Shown: in pieces, positions 50,047 to 60,074 of the stretch | How positions within the stretch are numbered: position 1 is the stretch's first letter | How the letters are laid out: each line of letters opens with the position of its first letter | NCBI GenBank assembly: GCA_029062005.1 | Contig: JAIDQZ010000045.1 | Location: forward strand, 1-64,000 | DNA: 64,000 nt | Reading direction: 5' to 3' | From: Muribaculaceae bacterium | Lineage (GTDB): Bacteria > Bacteroidota > Bacteroidia > Bacteroidales > Muribaculaceae | The notes under the pieces: model-generated | The model's database searches: none | What the model saw: only the letters and a program-made list of their open reading frames with translations | Told to the model about the DNA's origin: nothing | Translations under genes and position numbers: made by a program

Positions 50047-52191
50047 ATGAAAAAAACAATTGTATCAATTTTAGCCGCTACAGTTATGACAACAGGCTCA
50101 ATCCATGCGCAGGCTGTCAACGACAGCAAAAATCCGGTGTTGGCTCCTTCCGGACTTCCTTACAATGTTTTGCCTTTCGACAAGATTTCAGCCGCCTACC
50201 TTGAGGAAGCGGTGAAGGAGGGAATCGATTATCAGAACAAAGCTATCTCTGCAATAGTAAACCAAAGATCAGTCCCGACATTTGAAAATACCATAGCTGC
50301 TTTTGACAGAAGTAGCTGGGAACTGAACCGTGCAGTTCTCGCACTCTCCAATCTTGAAGGAGCATGTGGCGACGAAGCATACCAGACAGCGATGCAGAAT
50401 ATCACTCCACTGCTGTCGGAGCACAGCGCAAACATCCTTCTTAACGAACGTCTTTTCGAAAGAATAAAGCAGGTTTATGACAACCGTGATAAGGCGGTAG
50501 ACCTGACTCCGGAAGAGAAAAGGCTGATCACGGAGACATATGCAGATTTTGCCGACAATGGGGCTGCTCTTAAGGGAGAAGACCGTGATAAATACCGCAA
50601 GCTTAATGCTGAACTAAGCGACCTGAACCTTAAATTTTCTCAAAATGTCACCAATGGAATGAAGGATAAGGCACGCAGAATGTTCATTACCGAAAAAGAG
50701 GCTGCAGGTCTTCCTGAGTCGATAAAGACTGCGGCAAAAGCGGAAGCTGACGCAGCATTTGCCGAGGAGGGAAAGAGTAACGATCAGGGGCTTTACCTGA
50801 TCACGGTGTTTGCGCCTTCTTATGGTCCGTTTATGAAATATGCCGACAACAGGGAACTTCGTGAGAAGCTTTACAGATTGTATAATTCAAGAAACATGGA
50901 GGGGGAATATTCCAATGTGGAAATTCTCAAGGACATTGCAAATGTACGTCTTGAAATTGCAAAACTGCTCGGGCATAAAAATTTCGCTGAATACAGACTT
51001 GGACACACCATGGCTGCCAATCCCGAGACTGTAATGGAGTTTCTGGGTAATCTAAAGGCATCATATACGGAACCTATGCGTAAGGAAATCGCGGAAGTGC
51101 AGGAATTCGCACGCAAAAGCGAAGGTCCTGACTTCGTTCTGATGCCTTGGGATTATGCATATTGGTTTGACAAGCTGAAGAATGAAAAGTATGCTTTCAA
51201 CGATGAAGACATGAAGCCTTATTTCGAGCTCAACAACACTATCGACGGAGTGTTTGGACTTGCTACAAAGCTTTATGGATATACATTCAAACGGAACAAG
51301 TCGATTCCTACATATCACCCGGATGCCGAAGCTTTTGAGGTGTATGACAGAAACGGCGATATACTCGGTGTGCTGTATACCGATTTCTACTACCGACCGG
51401 GTAAAGGCTCCGGCGCATGGATGACGGAATTCAATACAGAGACAAAAGATGACGAAGGCAATCGCAATGTCCCGGTTATCTCAATAGTGATGAACTTCTC
51501 AAAACCGGTAGGAAACGATCCTGTGCTCCTTACGCCGAGTGAGGTAGAGACCTTCCTTCATGAATTCGGTCATGCACTGCACGGTCTCAGTTCCCAGGCT
51601 AAATATTCGAGTCTGAGCGGAACAAATGTATATCATGATTTCGTAGAGCTCTTTTCGCAGTTCAATGAGAACTACCTGACAGAGCAGAAATTCCTTGATA
51701 CGTTTGCGAAGCATTACAAGACCGGCAAGAAGATGCCGAAGGAACTTATTGACAAATTCGTGACAGCATCTCAGTTTGGAGCTGCCTACCGCTGCATGCG
51801 CCAGCTCGGATTCGGATACATAGACATGGCATATCATATGATAGAGGATCCTCTAAGGGCATCGCAGGATATAGCGGTGTTTGAAGGCGAGGCGATGAAA
51901 CCTGTAAAGGTGTTTGATATGGTAGAAGGATGCCTGACATCGCCACAGTTCGGTCATATATTTTCAGGAGGCTATGCTTCCGGATACTATGGCTACAAAT
52001 GGGCAGAATCTCTGGATGCCGATGCTTTTGCTGCATTTCAGGAAAACGGTATCTTCGATAGAAAGACAGCTGAAAAGTTTCATAAGATGCTTGAATCCGG
52101 CGGCACTGTTGATCCTATGGAGCTATATATCGAGTTCCGGGGCAAAAAGCCTACAGTTGATGCATTGTTGAAGCGTGACGGAATCAAGTGA
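50047..52191 (+). CDS. dcp: M3 family metallopeptidase (peptidyl-dipeptidase Dcp-like)
   Basis: 714 residues with a signal peptide (MKKTIVSILAATVMTTGSIHAQ). The zinc motif is HEFGH (His505, Glu506, His509), within EVETFLHEFGHALHGLSSQAKY. The helical N-terminal half is typical for Dcp/oligopeptidase A. It removes dipeptides from the C termini of peptides, probably in the periplasm, after larger proteases such as the M16 enzyme next door. A bidirectional terminator separates it from rpoD. Confidence 0.92.
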   Translation: MKKTIVSILAATVMTTGSIHAQAVNDSKNPVLAPSGLPYNVLPFDKISAAYLEEAVKEGIDYQNKAISAIVNQRSVPTFENTIAAFDRSSWELNRAVLALSNLEGACGDEAYQTAMQNITPLLSEHSANILLNERLFERIKQVYDNRDKAVDLTPEEKRLITETYADFADNGAALKGEDRDKYRKLNAELSDLNLKFSQNVTNGMKDKARRMFITEKEAAGLPESIKTAAKAEADAAFAEEGKSNDQGLYLITVFAPSYGPFMKYADNRELREKLYRLYNSRNMEGEYSNVEILKDIANVRLEIAKLLGHKNFAEYRLGHTMAANPETVMEFLGNLKASYTEPMRKEIAEVQEFARKSEGPDFVLMPWDYAYWFDKLKNEKYAFNDEDMKPYFELNNTIDGVFGLATKLYGYTFKRNKSIPTYHPDAEAFEVYDRNGDILGVLYTDFYYRPGKGSGAWMTEFNTETKDDEGNRNVPVISIVMNFSKPVGNDPVLLTPSEVETFLHEFGHALHGLSSQAKYSSLSGTNVYHDFVELFSQFNENYLTEQKFLDTFAKHYKTGKKMPKELIDKFVTASQFGAAYRCMRQLGFGYIDMAYHMIEDPLRASQDIAVFEGEAMKPVKVFDMVEGCLTSPQFGHIFSGGYASGYYGYKWAESLDADAFAAFQENGIFDRKTAEKFHKMLESGGTVDPMELYIEFRGKKPTVDALLKRDGIK

Positions 52192-52241
52192 AATATCAGG
52201 AAGTGAACACCAATGACCAAAAGTCAGAGACCTGGAATTAT

Positions 52242-52277
52242 AAGAGGAGGCCGGATGATATATCATCCGACCTCTTC
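52242..52277. terminator. Bidirectional terminator between dcp and rpoD
   Basis: AAGAGG...CGGATGA pairs with TCATCCG...CCTCTT, TATA loop, followed by a T-rich stretch. The genes on both sides end towards it. Confidence 0.8.
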
Positions 52278-52308
52278 TTTATTAATGGGAAATAATGATT
52301 TGTATGCT

Positions 52309-53169
52309 TTATTCACCTAAATAGCTTTTCAGGAGTTTGCTCTTCTGTCCTTTAAGACGGCGTATCGCTTTTTCCTTGATCTGGCGAACGCGTTCACGTG
52401 TAAGGTCGAACTTCGCACCGATTTCCTCAAGTGTCATTTCCTGACAACCGATGCCGAAGAACATCTTTATGATCTCACGCTCACGGTCATAAAGCTGGCG
52501 AAGCGCACGATCCACTTCTTTAGAGAGAGATTCCTGGGTCAGCGATGCGTCTGCACTTGGACTGTCATCATTGGGAAGCACGTCGAGAAGCGAATTATCC
52601 TCACCTTCCACAAACGGAGCGTCGACAGATATATGACGACCACTTACTTTCAATGTGTCCGAAATCTTGTCTACAGGTATGTCAAGTCTTTCAGCAAGTT
52701 CCTCAGGAGAGGGTCGACGTTCATTTTCCTGCTCGAATTTTGAGAGTTCCTTACTGATCTTATTAAGTGAACCGACCTGATTGAGCGGAAGTCTAACTAT
52801 ACGGCTCTGCTCTGCGAGAGCCTGAAGAATAGACTGGCGTATCCACCATACGGCATAAGAAATGAATTTGAATCCTCTTGTCTCGTCAAATTTCTGAGCA
52901 GCACGAATAAGTCCGAGATTGCCCTCGTTGATGAGGTCAGGAAGACTTAAACCCTGATTCTGATACTGCTTTGCCACTGACACCACGAATCGTAGATTTG
53001 CCTTTGTCAGTTTTTCAAGTGCTGCATGATCACCTTTCTTGATGCGCTGGGCAAGCTCAACTTCCTCAGCTACGGAGATAAGTTCCTCTCTGCCTATCTC
53101 CTGAAGATATTTGTCGAGCGACGCACTTTCTCGATTGGTGATGGATTTTGTTATCTTTAATTGTCTCAT
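52309..53169 (-). CDS. rpoD: Primary RNA polymerase sigma factor (sigma-70 family)
   Basis: 286 residues from the ATG at 53169 ([15 protein letters not shown]); upstream in-frame codons lie in the promoter. It has region 1.2 ([23 protein letters not shown]), region 2 ([57 protein letters not shown]), region 3, and region 4 with the HTH ([29 protein letters not shown]). There is no region 1.1 or large non-conserved insert, as is normal for the Bacteroidetes primary factor that reads TTTG/TAnnTTTG promoters. Confidence 0.93.
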   Translation of the reverse strand: MRQLKITKSITNRESASLDKYLQEIGREELISVAEEVELAQRIKKGDHAALEKLTKANLRFVVSVAKQYQNQGLSLPDLINEGNLGLIRAAQKFDETRGFKFISYAVWWIRQSILQALAEQSRIVRLPLNQVGSLNKISKELSKFEQENERRPSPEELAERLDIPVDKISDTLKVSGRHISVDAPFVEGEDNSLLDVLPNDDSPSADASLTQESLSKEVDRALRQLYDREREIIKMFFGIGCQEMTLEEIGAKFDLTRERVRQIKEKAIRRLKGQKSKLLKSYLGE

Positions 53170-53193
53170 ATGTAAGCTTACACAAAATTGTTG

Positions 53194-53225
53194 CAAAGTT
53201 AATAAAAAAATGGCGATTTTGCAAA
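53194..53225 (-). promoter_or_regulatory. Promoter of rpoD
   Basis: On the minus strand TTTG (53222-53225) is followed by exactly 20 bases and TAACTTTG (53194-53201), a near-perfect Bacteroidetes promoter, 24 bases before the start codon. Confidence 0.8.
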
Positions 53226-53277
53226 TTTTCAGGTGTAAAACCATTTGTAAATTCGCTTCTGTCTTATTAACAGAAAA

Positions 53278-53309
53278 GAAACGCGCCTTGTTTGTAGCAG
53301 GCGCGTTTC
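53278..53309 (-). terminator. Terminator of the htrA gene
   Basis: GAAACGCGCC and GGCGCGTTTC form a perfect 10-base stem; a T-rich stretch follows on the minus strand. It insulates rpoD from htrA read-through. Confidence 0.82.
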
Positions 53310-53357
53310 TTTCGTAATTTTAACTTAATGAGCCTTGACCGTCAGTAATCCTCTCTG

Positions 53358-54860
53358 TCATTCCGCGAGGTTGACAGCGTAGTATCCTTTCTTGCCGTTG
53401 GGGTAAATACCTTTCAGAATCATTACTTTGTCTTCTGATGAATCATCTTTCATAATTCTGTAATAGATATTTTCCACATCTTCACTTGATTTGACCGGTC
53501 GGTCGTTGATCTCTGTGATGATGAAGCCATCTTTCACTCCGGCATTCTTGAATGGTCCGCCTTTAAGTCCTGTAACCTTGACGCCATTGCTTATTCCAAG
53601 CTCCTTCAGCGCGTCAGAGCTTAGTTTCATGAAAGCGCAACCTATTTCTGAAAAATCACCTTTCTTGGTAATGGCAGTGTCGCCCTGTGTATTTCGGAGA
53701 GTGGCTTTCTTAGTCACTTTCTTATTATCACGATAGAACGAAACAGTGATCTCTTGACCCGGACGGTACTTGGCAAGCTGTTCGTGAAGTTCCGGAAGAT
53801 TCTTGATATCAGTGCCATTGATTGCTACGATAACATCGTCTTCCTTAAGTTCAAGTTCTTTCGCTGTGCTTCTGTCTGCCACTCCGGCTACAAGAACGCC
53901 GGATTTGGTAGCTGTAATACCTTTTTCCTTTGCAATTTCTGCCGTAAGGTCAGCAACTGTGATACCAAGAACCGCACGCTGGACTGTACCATATTCCCTG
54001 AGGTCTGCCACAACTTTTGCCATAATGGTGGTCGGAATGGCAAACGAGAATCCCGTATACGAACCGGTATTCGAGTAAATCGCTGCATTTATACCTACGA
54101 GTTCACCGTTGAGGTTAACGAGGGCTCCGCCTGAGTTGCCGGGGTTAAGGGCCGCATCTGTCTGGATAAAAGCCTCGATTCCCATTTTATTTCTGCGGTG
54201 AGAGTCTGCCCCGAGACTACGCGCTTTGGCACTCACAATTCCTGCTGTCACTGTGGAATTAAATCCGAAAGGGTTTCCTACTGCAAGCACCCATTCACCG
54301 AGACGCAGATTTTCGGAATCTCCGACCTTGATGGCATTAAGTCCTTTTGCATCTATCTTTATCAGTGCGAGATCTGTAGACTCATCCGTACCTATCACAC
54401 GCGCGTCATATGTCGAGTTATCGTTTAAAAGCACTTCCAGACGGTCGGCACCGTCAACTACGTGATTATTTGTGACGATATATCCGTCTTCACTGAGAAT
54501 TACGCCTGATCCGAGTCCACTTTGCACCGGTTCACTTTTCTTTTGCTGTGGCTGTTGAGGACGCTGTTGGGGTCCGAAAAAGAAGTCAAACATTCCGAAC
54601 GGATCCATGTATCCTCCTTGATTGCCTCCATATTGCTGGCTGCGGTCGACAAAGCTCTTGATGCACACAACTGAGTTGACAGTGCTTTCAGCAGCTTTGG
54701 TAAAGTCTGACTCAAATGAGGGAGCTCTCGAAATTGTGATGAATTCAGGCTTGTTGTCATCTGTGTGATGAGTGTTGGTGACGGTATTGTTATACACCAT
54801 ACCCGCAGCCGGAATCATTACGGCTGCCGCTGTCACTGCTACAAGATACTTTACTTTCAT
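53358..54860 (-). CDS. Periplasmic serine protease, HtrA/DegP (Do) family
   Basis: 500 residues. A membrane-spanning N terminus (YLVAVTAAAVMIPAAGMVYN) is followed by a Gly/Gln/Pro-rich linker. The protease domain has the full triad: His133 in TNNHVVD, Asp163 in DLALIK, Ser243 in NPGNSGGAL. Two PDZ domains follow (about 290-390 and 410-495). It degrades or refolds misfolded envelope proteins. I found no convincing promoter box directly upstream; a hairpin-forming leader lies near 54911-54950. Confidence 0.93.
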   Translation of the reverse strand: MKVKYLVAVTAAAVMIPAAGMVYNNTVTNTHHTDDNKPEFITISRAPSFESDFTKAAESTVNSVVCIKSFVDRSQQYGGNQGGYMDPFGMFDFFFGPQQRPQQPQQKKSEPVQSGLGSGVILSEDGYIVTNNHVVDGADRLEVLLNDNSTYDARVIGTDESTDLALIKIDAKGLNAIKVGDSENLRLGEWVLAVGNPFGFNSTVTAGIVSAKARSLGADSHRRNKMGIEAFIQTDAALNPGNSGGALVNLNGELVGINAAIYSNTGSYTGFSFAIPTTIMAKVVADLREYGTVQRAVLGITVADLTAEIAKEKGITATKSGVLVAGVADRSTAKELELKEDDVIVAINGTDIKNLPELHEQLAKYRPGQEITVSFYRDNKKVTKKATLRNTQGDTAITKKGDFSEIGCAFMKLSSDALKELGISNGVKVTGLKGGPFKNAGVKDGFIITEINDRPVKSSEDVENIYYRIMKDDSSEDKVMILKGIYPNGKKGYYAVNLAE

Positions 54861-55052
54861 TTGTCGAATATTGGTTGGTTTAATTTTATTGAATCTATGG
54901 GATTGAAAAAGGATGACGGCTGAATGTTGTCAACAGCTGTGACATCCTCACAATCATTAAACAACAAATAAGACTCCAATAGTGCTGTATGGTTTACCTT
55001 TTTAATTTTATTTAATATAGATAAGTTTGAATTTAAAAAAGTATTAAAATAC

Positions 55053-55083
55053 TTTGAAAAAATCTTTCAAATGCCTAAATTTG
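55053..55083 (+). promoter_or_regulatory. Promoter of the NlpC/P60 gene
   Basis: TTTG (55053-55056), 19 bases, TAAATTTG (55076-55083). The ATG at 55088 is only 4 bases downstream, so the transcript may be leaderless. Confidence 0.7.
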
Positions 55084-55087
55084 CGTT

Positions 55088-55654
55088 ATGAAACGAAACT
55101 TGCCGAGATTACTTGTCATTTTAACAGTTGCGTCCATGGTCGTGACTTTGCCTTCATGCCGGTCTTCAAAAAAAGTGCATCGCACTTTTTACGACGCGCA
55201 AATTGAGACATTGAATAAGGGGCGGCGCCATGGCAATGACAAAAATGACAATGGCGTCAAAGACGTTTCTAAACAAAGGAAAAAGATCGTGCAGGAAGCC
55301 TATGGCTGGCTTGGTACTCCATATGGATATGGGAAAGCAGATAAAGGTGTGGCTTGTGACTGTTCTGGAATGGTGATGAGCGTGTATGAAAAAGTGACGG
55401 GTATCAAGTTGCCACGAAACAGTGCGAAACAGTCTGAATTCTGCAGGAATCTCAAGAAGAGGGATGTTCTTGCCGGCGACCTTTGCTTCTTTGCAACCGG
55501 AAAGGATCCCGAAAAAATCTCTCATGTCGGAATAATGGTCGATGACAGTAATTTTATACATGCTTCCACATCCAAGGGGGTAGTGATCTCAGACATCAAT
55601 CAGCCTTATTATACAAGGACCTTCAAGTGTTTCGGCAGAGTTCCGGATAAATGA
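55088..55654 (+). CDS. NlpC/P60 family lipoprotein (cell-wall endopeptidase)
   Basis: 188 residues. A lipoprotein signal ends at LPSC (Cys24). The NlpC/P60 domain covers about 60-185, with catalytic Cys92 in DCSGMV and His146 in SHVGIMV. It probably cuts stem peptides in the periplasm while tethered to a membrane. A single gene with its own promoter, between the leftward htrA gene and dnaE. Confidence 0.9.
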   Translation: MKRNLPRLLVILTVASMVVTLPSCRSSKKVHRTFYDAQIETLNKGRRHGNDKNDNGVKDVSKQRKKIVQEAYGWLGTPYGYGKADKGVACDCSGMVMSVYEKVTGIKLPRNSAKQSEFCRNLKKRDVLAGDLCFFATGKDPEKISHVGIMVDDSNFIHASTSKGVVISDINQPYYTRTFKCFGRVPDK

Positions 55655-55766
55655 TCAATTCATAATTTGAAGATTGCCTGGAAGTCTGTAAATTGGTATT
55701 GACACAAACAAGACCAAATATCCAAAACGATTAATTCAAAACGAAAACGCATTAACATCATTATAT

Positions 55767-58700
55767 ATGGCTCAGTTTACACATCTACACGTCCATTCGC
55801 AATATAGCCTTCTCGATGGAAAGGCATCCATACAGGAGCTTGTAGACCGCTCCATCGAGCTCGGAATGCGGGGAATCGCGATAACCGACCACGGAAATAT
55901 GTTCGGTGTCAAGGAAATGTGGAACTATGTGAATAAAAAGAATTCCGGACTGCCTGATGATCAGAAGTTCAAGTTGATTATCGGATGCGAGATGTATGTG
56001 GCTAAAGACAGGCTTACAGACAAGCGTGACAAAAATGACAGAGGTTATCACCTTATAGTGCTTGCAAAAAATCTGAAGGGATACAAGAACCTGATCAAAC
56101 TTGTAAGTAAATCATGGACCGACGGTATGTATTTCAAACCGCGTACCGACAGAGTGGAGCTGGAGGCTCACAAGGAGGGCCTGATCATATGCAGCGCATG
56201 TCTTGGCGGGGAAGTACCTCAGTTTATTCTCAATGATGATCTTAATGCTGCCGAAGAGAGGATATTATGGTATAAGAAGACATTTGGTGATGACTATTAT
56301 CTTGAACTGCAGAGACATGAGACATTTAAGGAGAATTCCAACCGTGGCGTTTATCCCGAACAGTGTAAGGTCAACGAAGTTCTTATATCGCTTGCGAGAA
56401 AGCACGGCATCAAGCTCGTTGCCACCAATGATGTCCATTTCACATATGAAGATGATGCAGAAGCTCACGACCGTCTGATCTGCGTGTCCATGCAGAAGAC
56501 CTTCAACGAAGACCGCCTTCATTATACCAAGCAGGAGTGGCTGAAATCTCCGGATGAGATGCTGAAGATTTTCAGTGATATTCCCGAGGCACTAGAAAAC
56601 ACTATGGAGGTTCTTGACAAGGTTGAACCTTATTCTATAGATCATTCACCGATCATGCCATTTTTTGAAATTCCGGCTGAATTCGGAACTGAAGAGGAGT
56701 ATAGATCACGCATCACTGAAGAAGAGCTCTACGATGAGTTCACTCAAGACGAAAACGGCAATGTGGTTCTTTCCAGAGAGGAAGGGGAGAAAAAGATAGC
56801 ACGGCTTGGAGGATACGATAAATTGTATCGGATCAAGTTCGAAGCAGACTATCTCAACAAGCTGACAATGGAAGGAGCCAGAAAACTTTATGGCGATCCC
56901 TTGCCGGAAGAAGTAGCTGAACGCCTGAACTTCGAGCTTTACATAATGAAGACCATGGGCTTTCCGGGCTACTTCCTTATTGTGCAGGATTTCATCAATA
57001 CCGGAAGGAACAAGCTTGGAGTAAGCATCGGTCCGGGACGTGGTTCGGCTGCCGGATCAGCAGCTGCATATTGTCTGGGAATCACGCGTATCGATCCTAT
57101 CAAGTATGATCTTCTTTTCGAGAGGTTTCTTAATCCGGACCGTATCTCTCTGCCTGATATCGACGTCGACTTTGACGACGACGGAAGATATGAAGTGCTC
57201 AAGTACGTTACAGAAAAGTATGGCGCAGAAAAGGTGGCGCATATAATCACGTTTCAGACTATGGCAACCAAAAGTGCCATTGCCGATGTGGCGAGAGTGC
57301 TTGAAGTGTCTGTGGCGGAGTCAAACCGTCTGAAGAAGCTGGTGCCCGATCGACTTCCGGAAGTTAACGGAAAGGCACCAAAGATCAATCTGAAGAATGT
57401 ACTGAAATATAACAAGGAGTTTGAAAATGAAACTCATAATCCGGATCCGAGGATAAGAGACACCATCAAATATGCCACACAGCTTGAAGGCAACATCAGA
57501 GGTACAGGTATACATGCCTGTGGTGTGATCATTTGCCGTGATGAGATTTCAGACTGGGTTCCGGTGTCTATGGCAACAGATGCCGACGGCACCAAGCAGA
57601 TCACAACACAGTATGAAGGTAGTATCATTGAGGATACCGGGCTCATCAAAATGGACTTCCTCGGATTAAAGACCTTGTCAATCATAAAAGAGACACTTGC
57701 CAACATCAAGGCATCAAAAGGTATAGAGCTCGACATAGAAAGCATCCCGCTTGATGATCCGGCGACTTTCAAACTTTACTGTGACGGTCGTACTACTTCC
57801 ACCTTCCAGTTCGAATCGGCTGGCATGCGTACATATCTGCGTCAGCTTCAGCCTTCCAAGTTCGAGGACCTGATAGCGATGAATGCGCTTTACCGTCCGG
57901 GTCCTATGGACTATATTCCCTCATTTATTGCGAGAAAGCACGGTCAGGAGCCAATTGAATACGATATTCCTATTATGGAGAAATATCTCAAGGAAACCTA
58001 CGGTGTGACGGTTTATCAGGAACAGGTGATGCTACTTTCCAGATTGCTTGCCAACTTCACGCGAGGCGAGAGCGACATGCTGCGTAAGGCTATGGGCAAA
58101 AAGCAGATCGACAAGATGCAGAAACTGAAGGTGAAGTTCATGTCGGAAGGGCAGAAAAACGGTCATAAGGAAGAAGTGCTTGAGAAGATATGGTCTGACT
58201 GGGAGAAGTTCGCTTCTTACGCTTTCAATAAGAGTCATGCCACATGTTACAGCTGGGTGGCTTACCAGACAGGTTATCTGAAGGCTAATTATCCTGCCGA
58301 GTATATGGCAGGTGTACTAAGCCGTAACCTCGGGGCTGCTGATAAGTTGAAGGTCATCATGGATGAATGTATCCGAATGGGACTGAAGGTAATGGGTCCT
58401 GACGTCAATGAGTCTGTCGAAAAGTTCGGTGTGTCTAAAGACGGAGTGATTCGTTTCGGTCTCGGCGCTATAAAGGGAGTGGGGCAGAACGCCGTAAATA
58501 CCATTATTGCCGAGCGTGAAGCAGGCGGACCATATAAGGATATTTATGATTTTGTGGAAAGGGTGAATCTTTCAGGCTGCAATCGTGCTGCTATCGAGGC
58601 GCTTGCCCTTGCCGGTGCATTCGACAGTTTTGGAATAAAAAGGGAAATGCTTCTGCATCCTATGTTTGACACTACTTATGCGGACATGCTCGTAAAATAT

Positions 58701-59453
58701 GGTCAGAATTACCAGAACGACAAGAATTCCCTTCAGCTTTCACTTTTTGGCGACTTCGAGACAATCGAGACAAATCGTCCTCCTTATCCGGATTTCGAGC
58801 CTTGGAACAGACTTCGTCTTCTTGAGGAAGAGAAGAAACTGGTGCTGATATATCTCAGCGACCATCCGCTAAGTGAATATTATATGGAACTTACTTACGG
58901 ATGCAATGCCAATTGCGACAATGTTGAAGACAAAATGGAGATGGGTGCGGTCCTTACCATGGGTGGAATGGTCACCGATGCTGTGACTAAGACCACGAAA
59001 AGAGGACAGCCTTTCGGAAAGGCAACTATAGAGGATTTCAGCGGAAAACATGAATTTGCATTCTTCGGAAGAGACTATGACACGATGTTTCAGCGATTTA
59101 AGGTCGGACAGCCCGTTTTCATAAAAGGACAGGTACAAGGCAGGATGTTCAATCCGGGAGAAATGGAATTGAAAATTTCTGAAGTTAATTCTCTTGACAG
59201 CATCAAGGGGAATGTGGCTAACTCATTGATGATATACATAGACCGTAATGTCAATGATAAGGAACTTTTTGATTATCTCGGTACTCTTGAGTCTAAGCCG
59301 GACAGCCGGCAGGGCGACTTATATCTTAACCTGTATGATGCAGAGAGGCAACAGAGCATAAAGATTCACAGCCGGAAAAAGATTCCTCTTGACAAGGAAG
59401 TGATCGACAACCTTGATTCAATGTCGGTAAAATATAAGGTATTTACAGAATAG
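55767..59453 (+). CDS. dnaE: DNA polymerase III alpha subunit
   Basis: 1228 residues, full length. It starts with the PHP domain (FTHLHVHSQYSLLDGKASIQELV, TDHGNMFG). The polymerase core has PDIDVDF (Asp464, Asp466, Asp468) and GPGRGSAAGSAAAYCLGI just before. The helix-hairpin-helix region and an OB-fold (VLTMGGMVTDAVTKTTKRGQPFGKATIEDF, about 1070-1160) follow. It is the replicative polymerase. The upstream gap (55655-55766) holds no other gene. Confidence 0.96.
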   Translation: MAQFTHLHVHSQYSLLDGKASIQELVDRSIELGMRGIAITDHGNMFGVKEMWNYVNKKNSGLPDDQKFKLIIGCEMYVAKDRLTDKRDKNDRGYHLIVLAKNLKGYKNLIKLVSKSWTDGMYFKPRTDRVELEAHKEGLIICSACLGGEVPQFILNDDLNAAEERILWYKKTFGDDYYLELQRHETFKENSNRGVYPEQCKVNEVLISLARKHGIKLVATNDVHFTYEDDAEAHDRLICVSMQKTFNEDRLHYTKQEWLKSPDEMLKIFSDIPEALENTMEVLDKVEPYSIDHSPIMPFFEIPAEFGTEEEYRSRITEEELYDEFTQDENGNVVLSREEGEKKIARLGGYDKLYRIKFEADYLNKLTMEGARKLYGDPLPEEVAERLNFELYIMKTMGFPGYFLIVQDFINTGRNKLGVSIGPGRGSAAGSAAAYCLGITRIDPIKYDLLFERFLNPDRISLPDIDVDFDDDGRYEVLKYVTEKYGAEKVAHIITFQTMATKSAIADVARVLEVSVAESNRLKKLVPDRLPEVNGKAPKINLKNVLKYNKEFENETHNPDPRIRDTIKYATQLEGNIRGTGIHACGVIICRDEISDWVPVSMATDADGTKQITTQYEGSIIEDTGLIKMDFLGLKTLSIIKETLANIKASKGIELDIESIPLDDPATFKLYCDGRTTSTFQFESAGMRTYLRQLQPSKFEDLIAMNALYRPGPMDYIPSFIARKHGQEPIEYDIPIMEKYLKETYGVTVYQEQVMLLSRLLANFTRGESDMLRKAMGKKQIDKMQKLKVKFMSEGQKNGHKEEVLEKIWSDWEKFASYAFNKSHATCYSWVAYQTGYLKANYPAEYMAGVLSRNLGAADKLKVIMDECIRMGLKVMGPDVNESVEKFGVSKDGVIRFGLGAIKGVGQNAVNTIIAEREAGGPYKDIYDFVERVNLSGCNRAAIEALALAGAFDSFGIKREMLLHPMFDTTYADMLVKYGQNYQNDKNSLQLSLFGDFETIETNRPPYPDFEPWNRLRLLEEEKKLVLIYLSDHPLSEYYMELTYGCNANCDNVEDKMEMGAVLTMGGMVTDAVTKTTKRGQPFGKATIEDFSGKHEFAFFGRDYDTMFQRFKVGQPVFIKGQVQGRMFNPGEMELKISEVNSLDSIKGNVANSLMIYIDRNVNDKELFDYLGTLESKPDSRQGDLYLNLYDAERQQSIKIHSRKKIPLDKEVIDNLDSMSVKYKVFTE

Positions 59454-59507
59454 AACCATTTTCGTCTGCGAGATGTTTTATTGAAAACCTTCTTAAAATA
59501 ACATGCT

Positions 59508-59672
59508 ATGAAAAGTGATAATTCTTTTAAGATGCAGGAATGCAGTAAAACAGCAAGGAAGATCGAGAATGAAATCAGGGATGCTGACAGAAAGATGAAT
59601 CTTGACGCTCCGTTTGCAGATGTCGACCCTCAGGCGGCGGATATGCCGGATTCCATAGTGGATGATCTATGA
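59508..59672 (+). CDS. Small acidic hypothetical protein
   Basis: 54 residues, 54 bases after dnaE. An N-terminal amphipathic stretch (KMQECSKTARKIENEIRDADRKMN) is followed by an acidic Pro/Asp-rich end (FADVDPQAADMPDSIVDDL). A terminator follows at 59695. The frame is short but spaced like a gene and ends just before a terminator, so I think it is real; function unknown. Confidence 0.55.
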   Translation: MKSDNSFKMQECSKTARKIENEIRDADRKMNLDAPFADVDPQAADMPDSIVDDL

Positions 59673-59694
59673 TAAGATTGAGGCTATAAAAGTT

Positions 59695-59722
59695 AAGGAA
59701 TGACTTGTGATTGTCATTCCTT
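59695..59722. terminator. Bidirectional terminator between dnaE unit and trxA
   Basis: AAGGAATGAC and GTCATTCCTT form a perfect 10-base stem with an 8-base loop, followed by TATTTTTT on the plus strand. The genes on either side converge on it. Confidence 0.85.
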
Positions 59723-59755
59723 ATTTTTTGATTGATTTATATCAATGGAATAGTA

Positions 59756-60067
59756 TCAGAGTATCGACTGAAGTTTGGCTTCAAGGTCGGCGAGCTTTAC
59801 GAGACCAACCGAGCGTTCTTTAACTTCGCCGTCCTTGAAGAAAAGAACTGTAGGGATATTACGCACACGATTTTCGCTTGCAATCTCATCGTTATCATCG
59901 ATATTTAGTTTCCCAACGGTCACCTGTTCACCGTATTTTTCTGCAAGTTCCTCTACTATAGGACCGAGTTTGATGCAGGGTCCGCACCATGTAGCCCAGA
60001 AATCTATTACTACAGGCTTACCGCTTTCAATCGCCTCGCGGGCGGTCTGGTCATTGAATTCCAACAT
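59756..60067 (-). CDS. trxA: Thioredoxin
   Basis: 103 residues with the active site WCGPC (Cys28, Cys31), the cis-Pro loop in NIPTVLFF, and the normal thioredoxin length. No signal peptide, so cytoplasmic. It starts only 7 bases after the GH51 gene and no promoter is visible in the gap, so it is probably transcribed from the GH51 promoter. Its reductase could be the trxB product at 43401. Confidence 0.95.
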   Translation of the reverse strand: MLEFNDQTAREAIESGKPVVIDFWATWCGPCIKLGPIVEELAEKYGEQVTVGKLNIDDNDEIASENRVRNIPTVLFFKDGEVKERSVGLVKLADLEAKLQSIL

Positions 60068-60074
60068 GATCTTT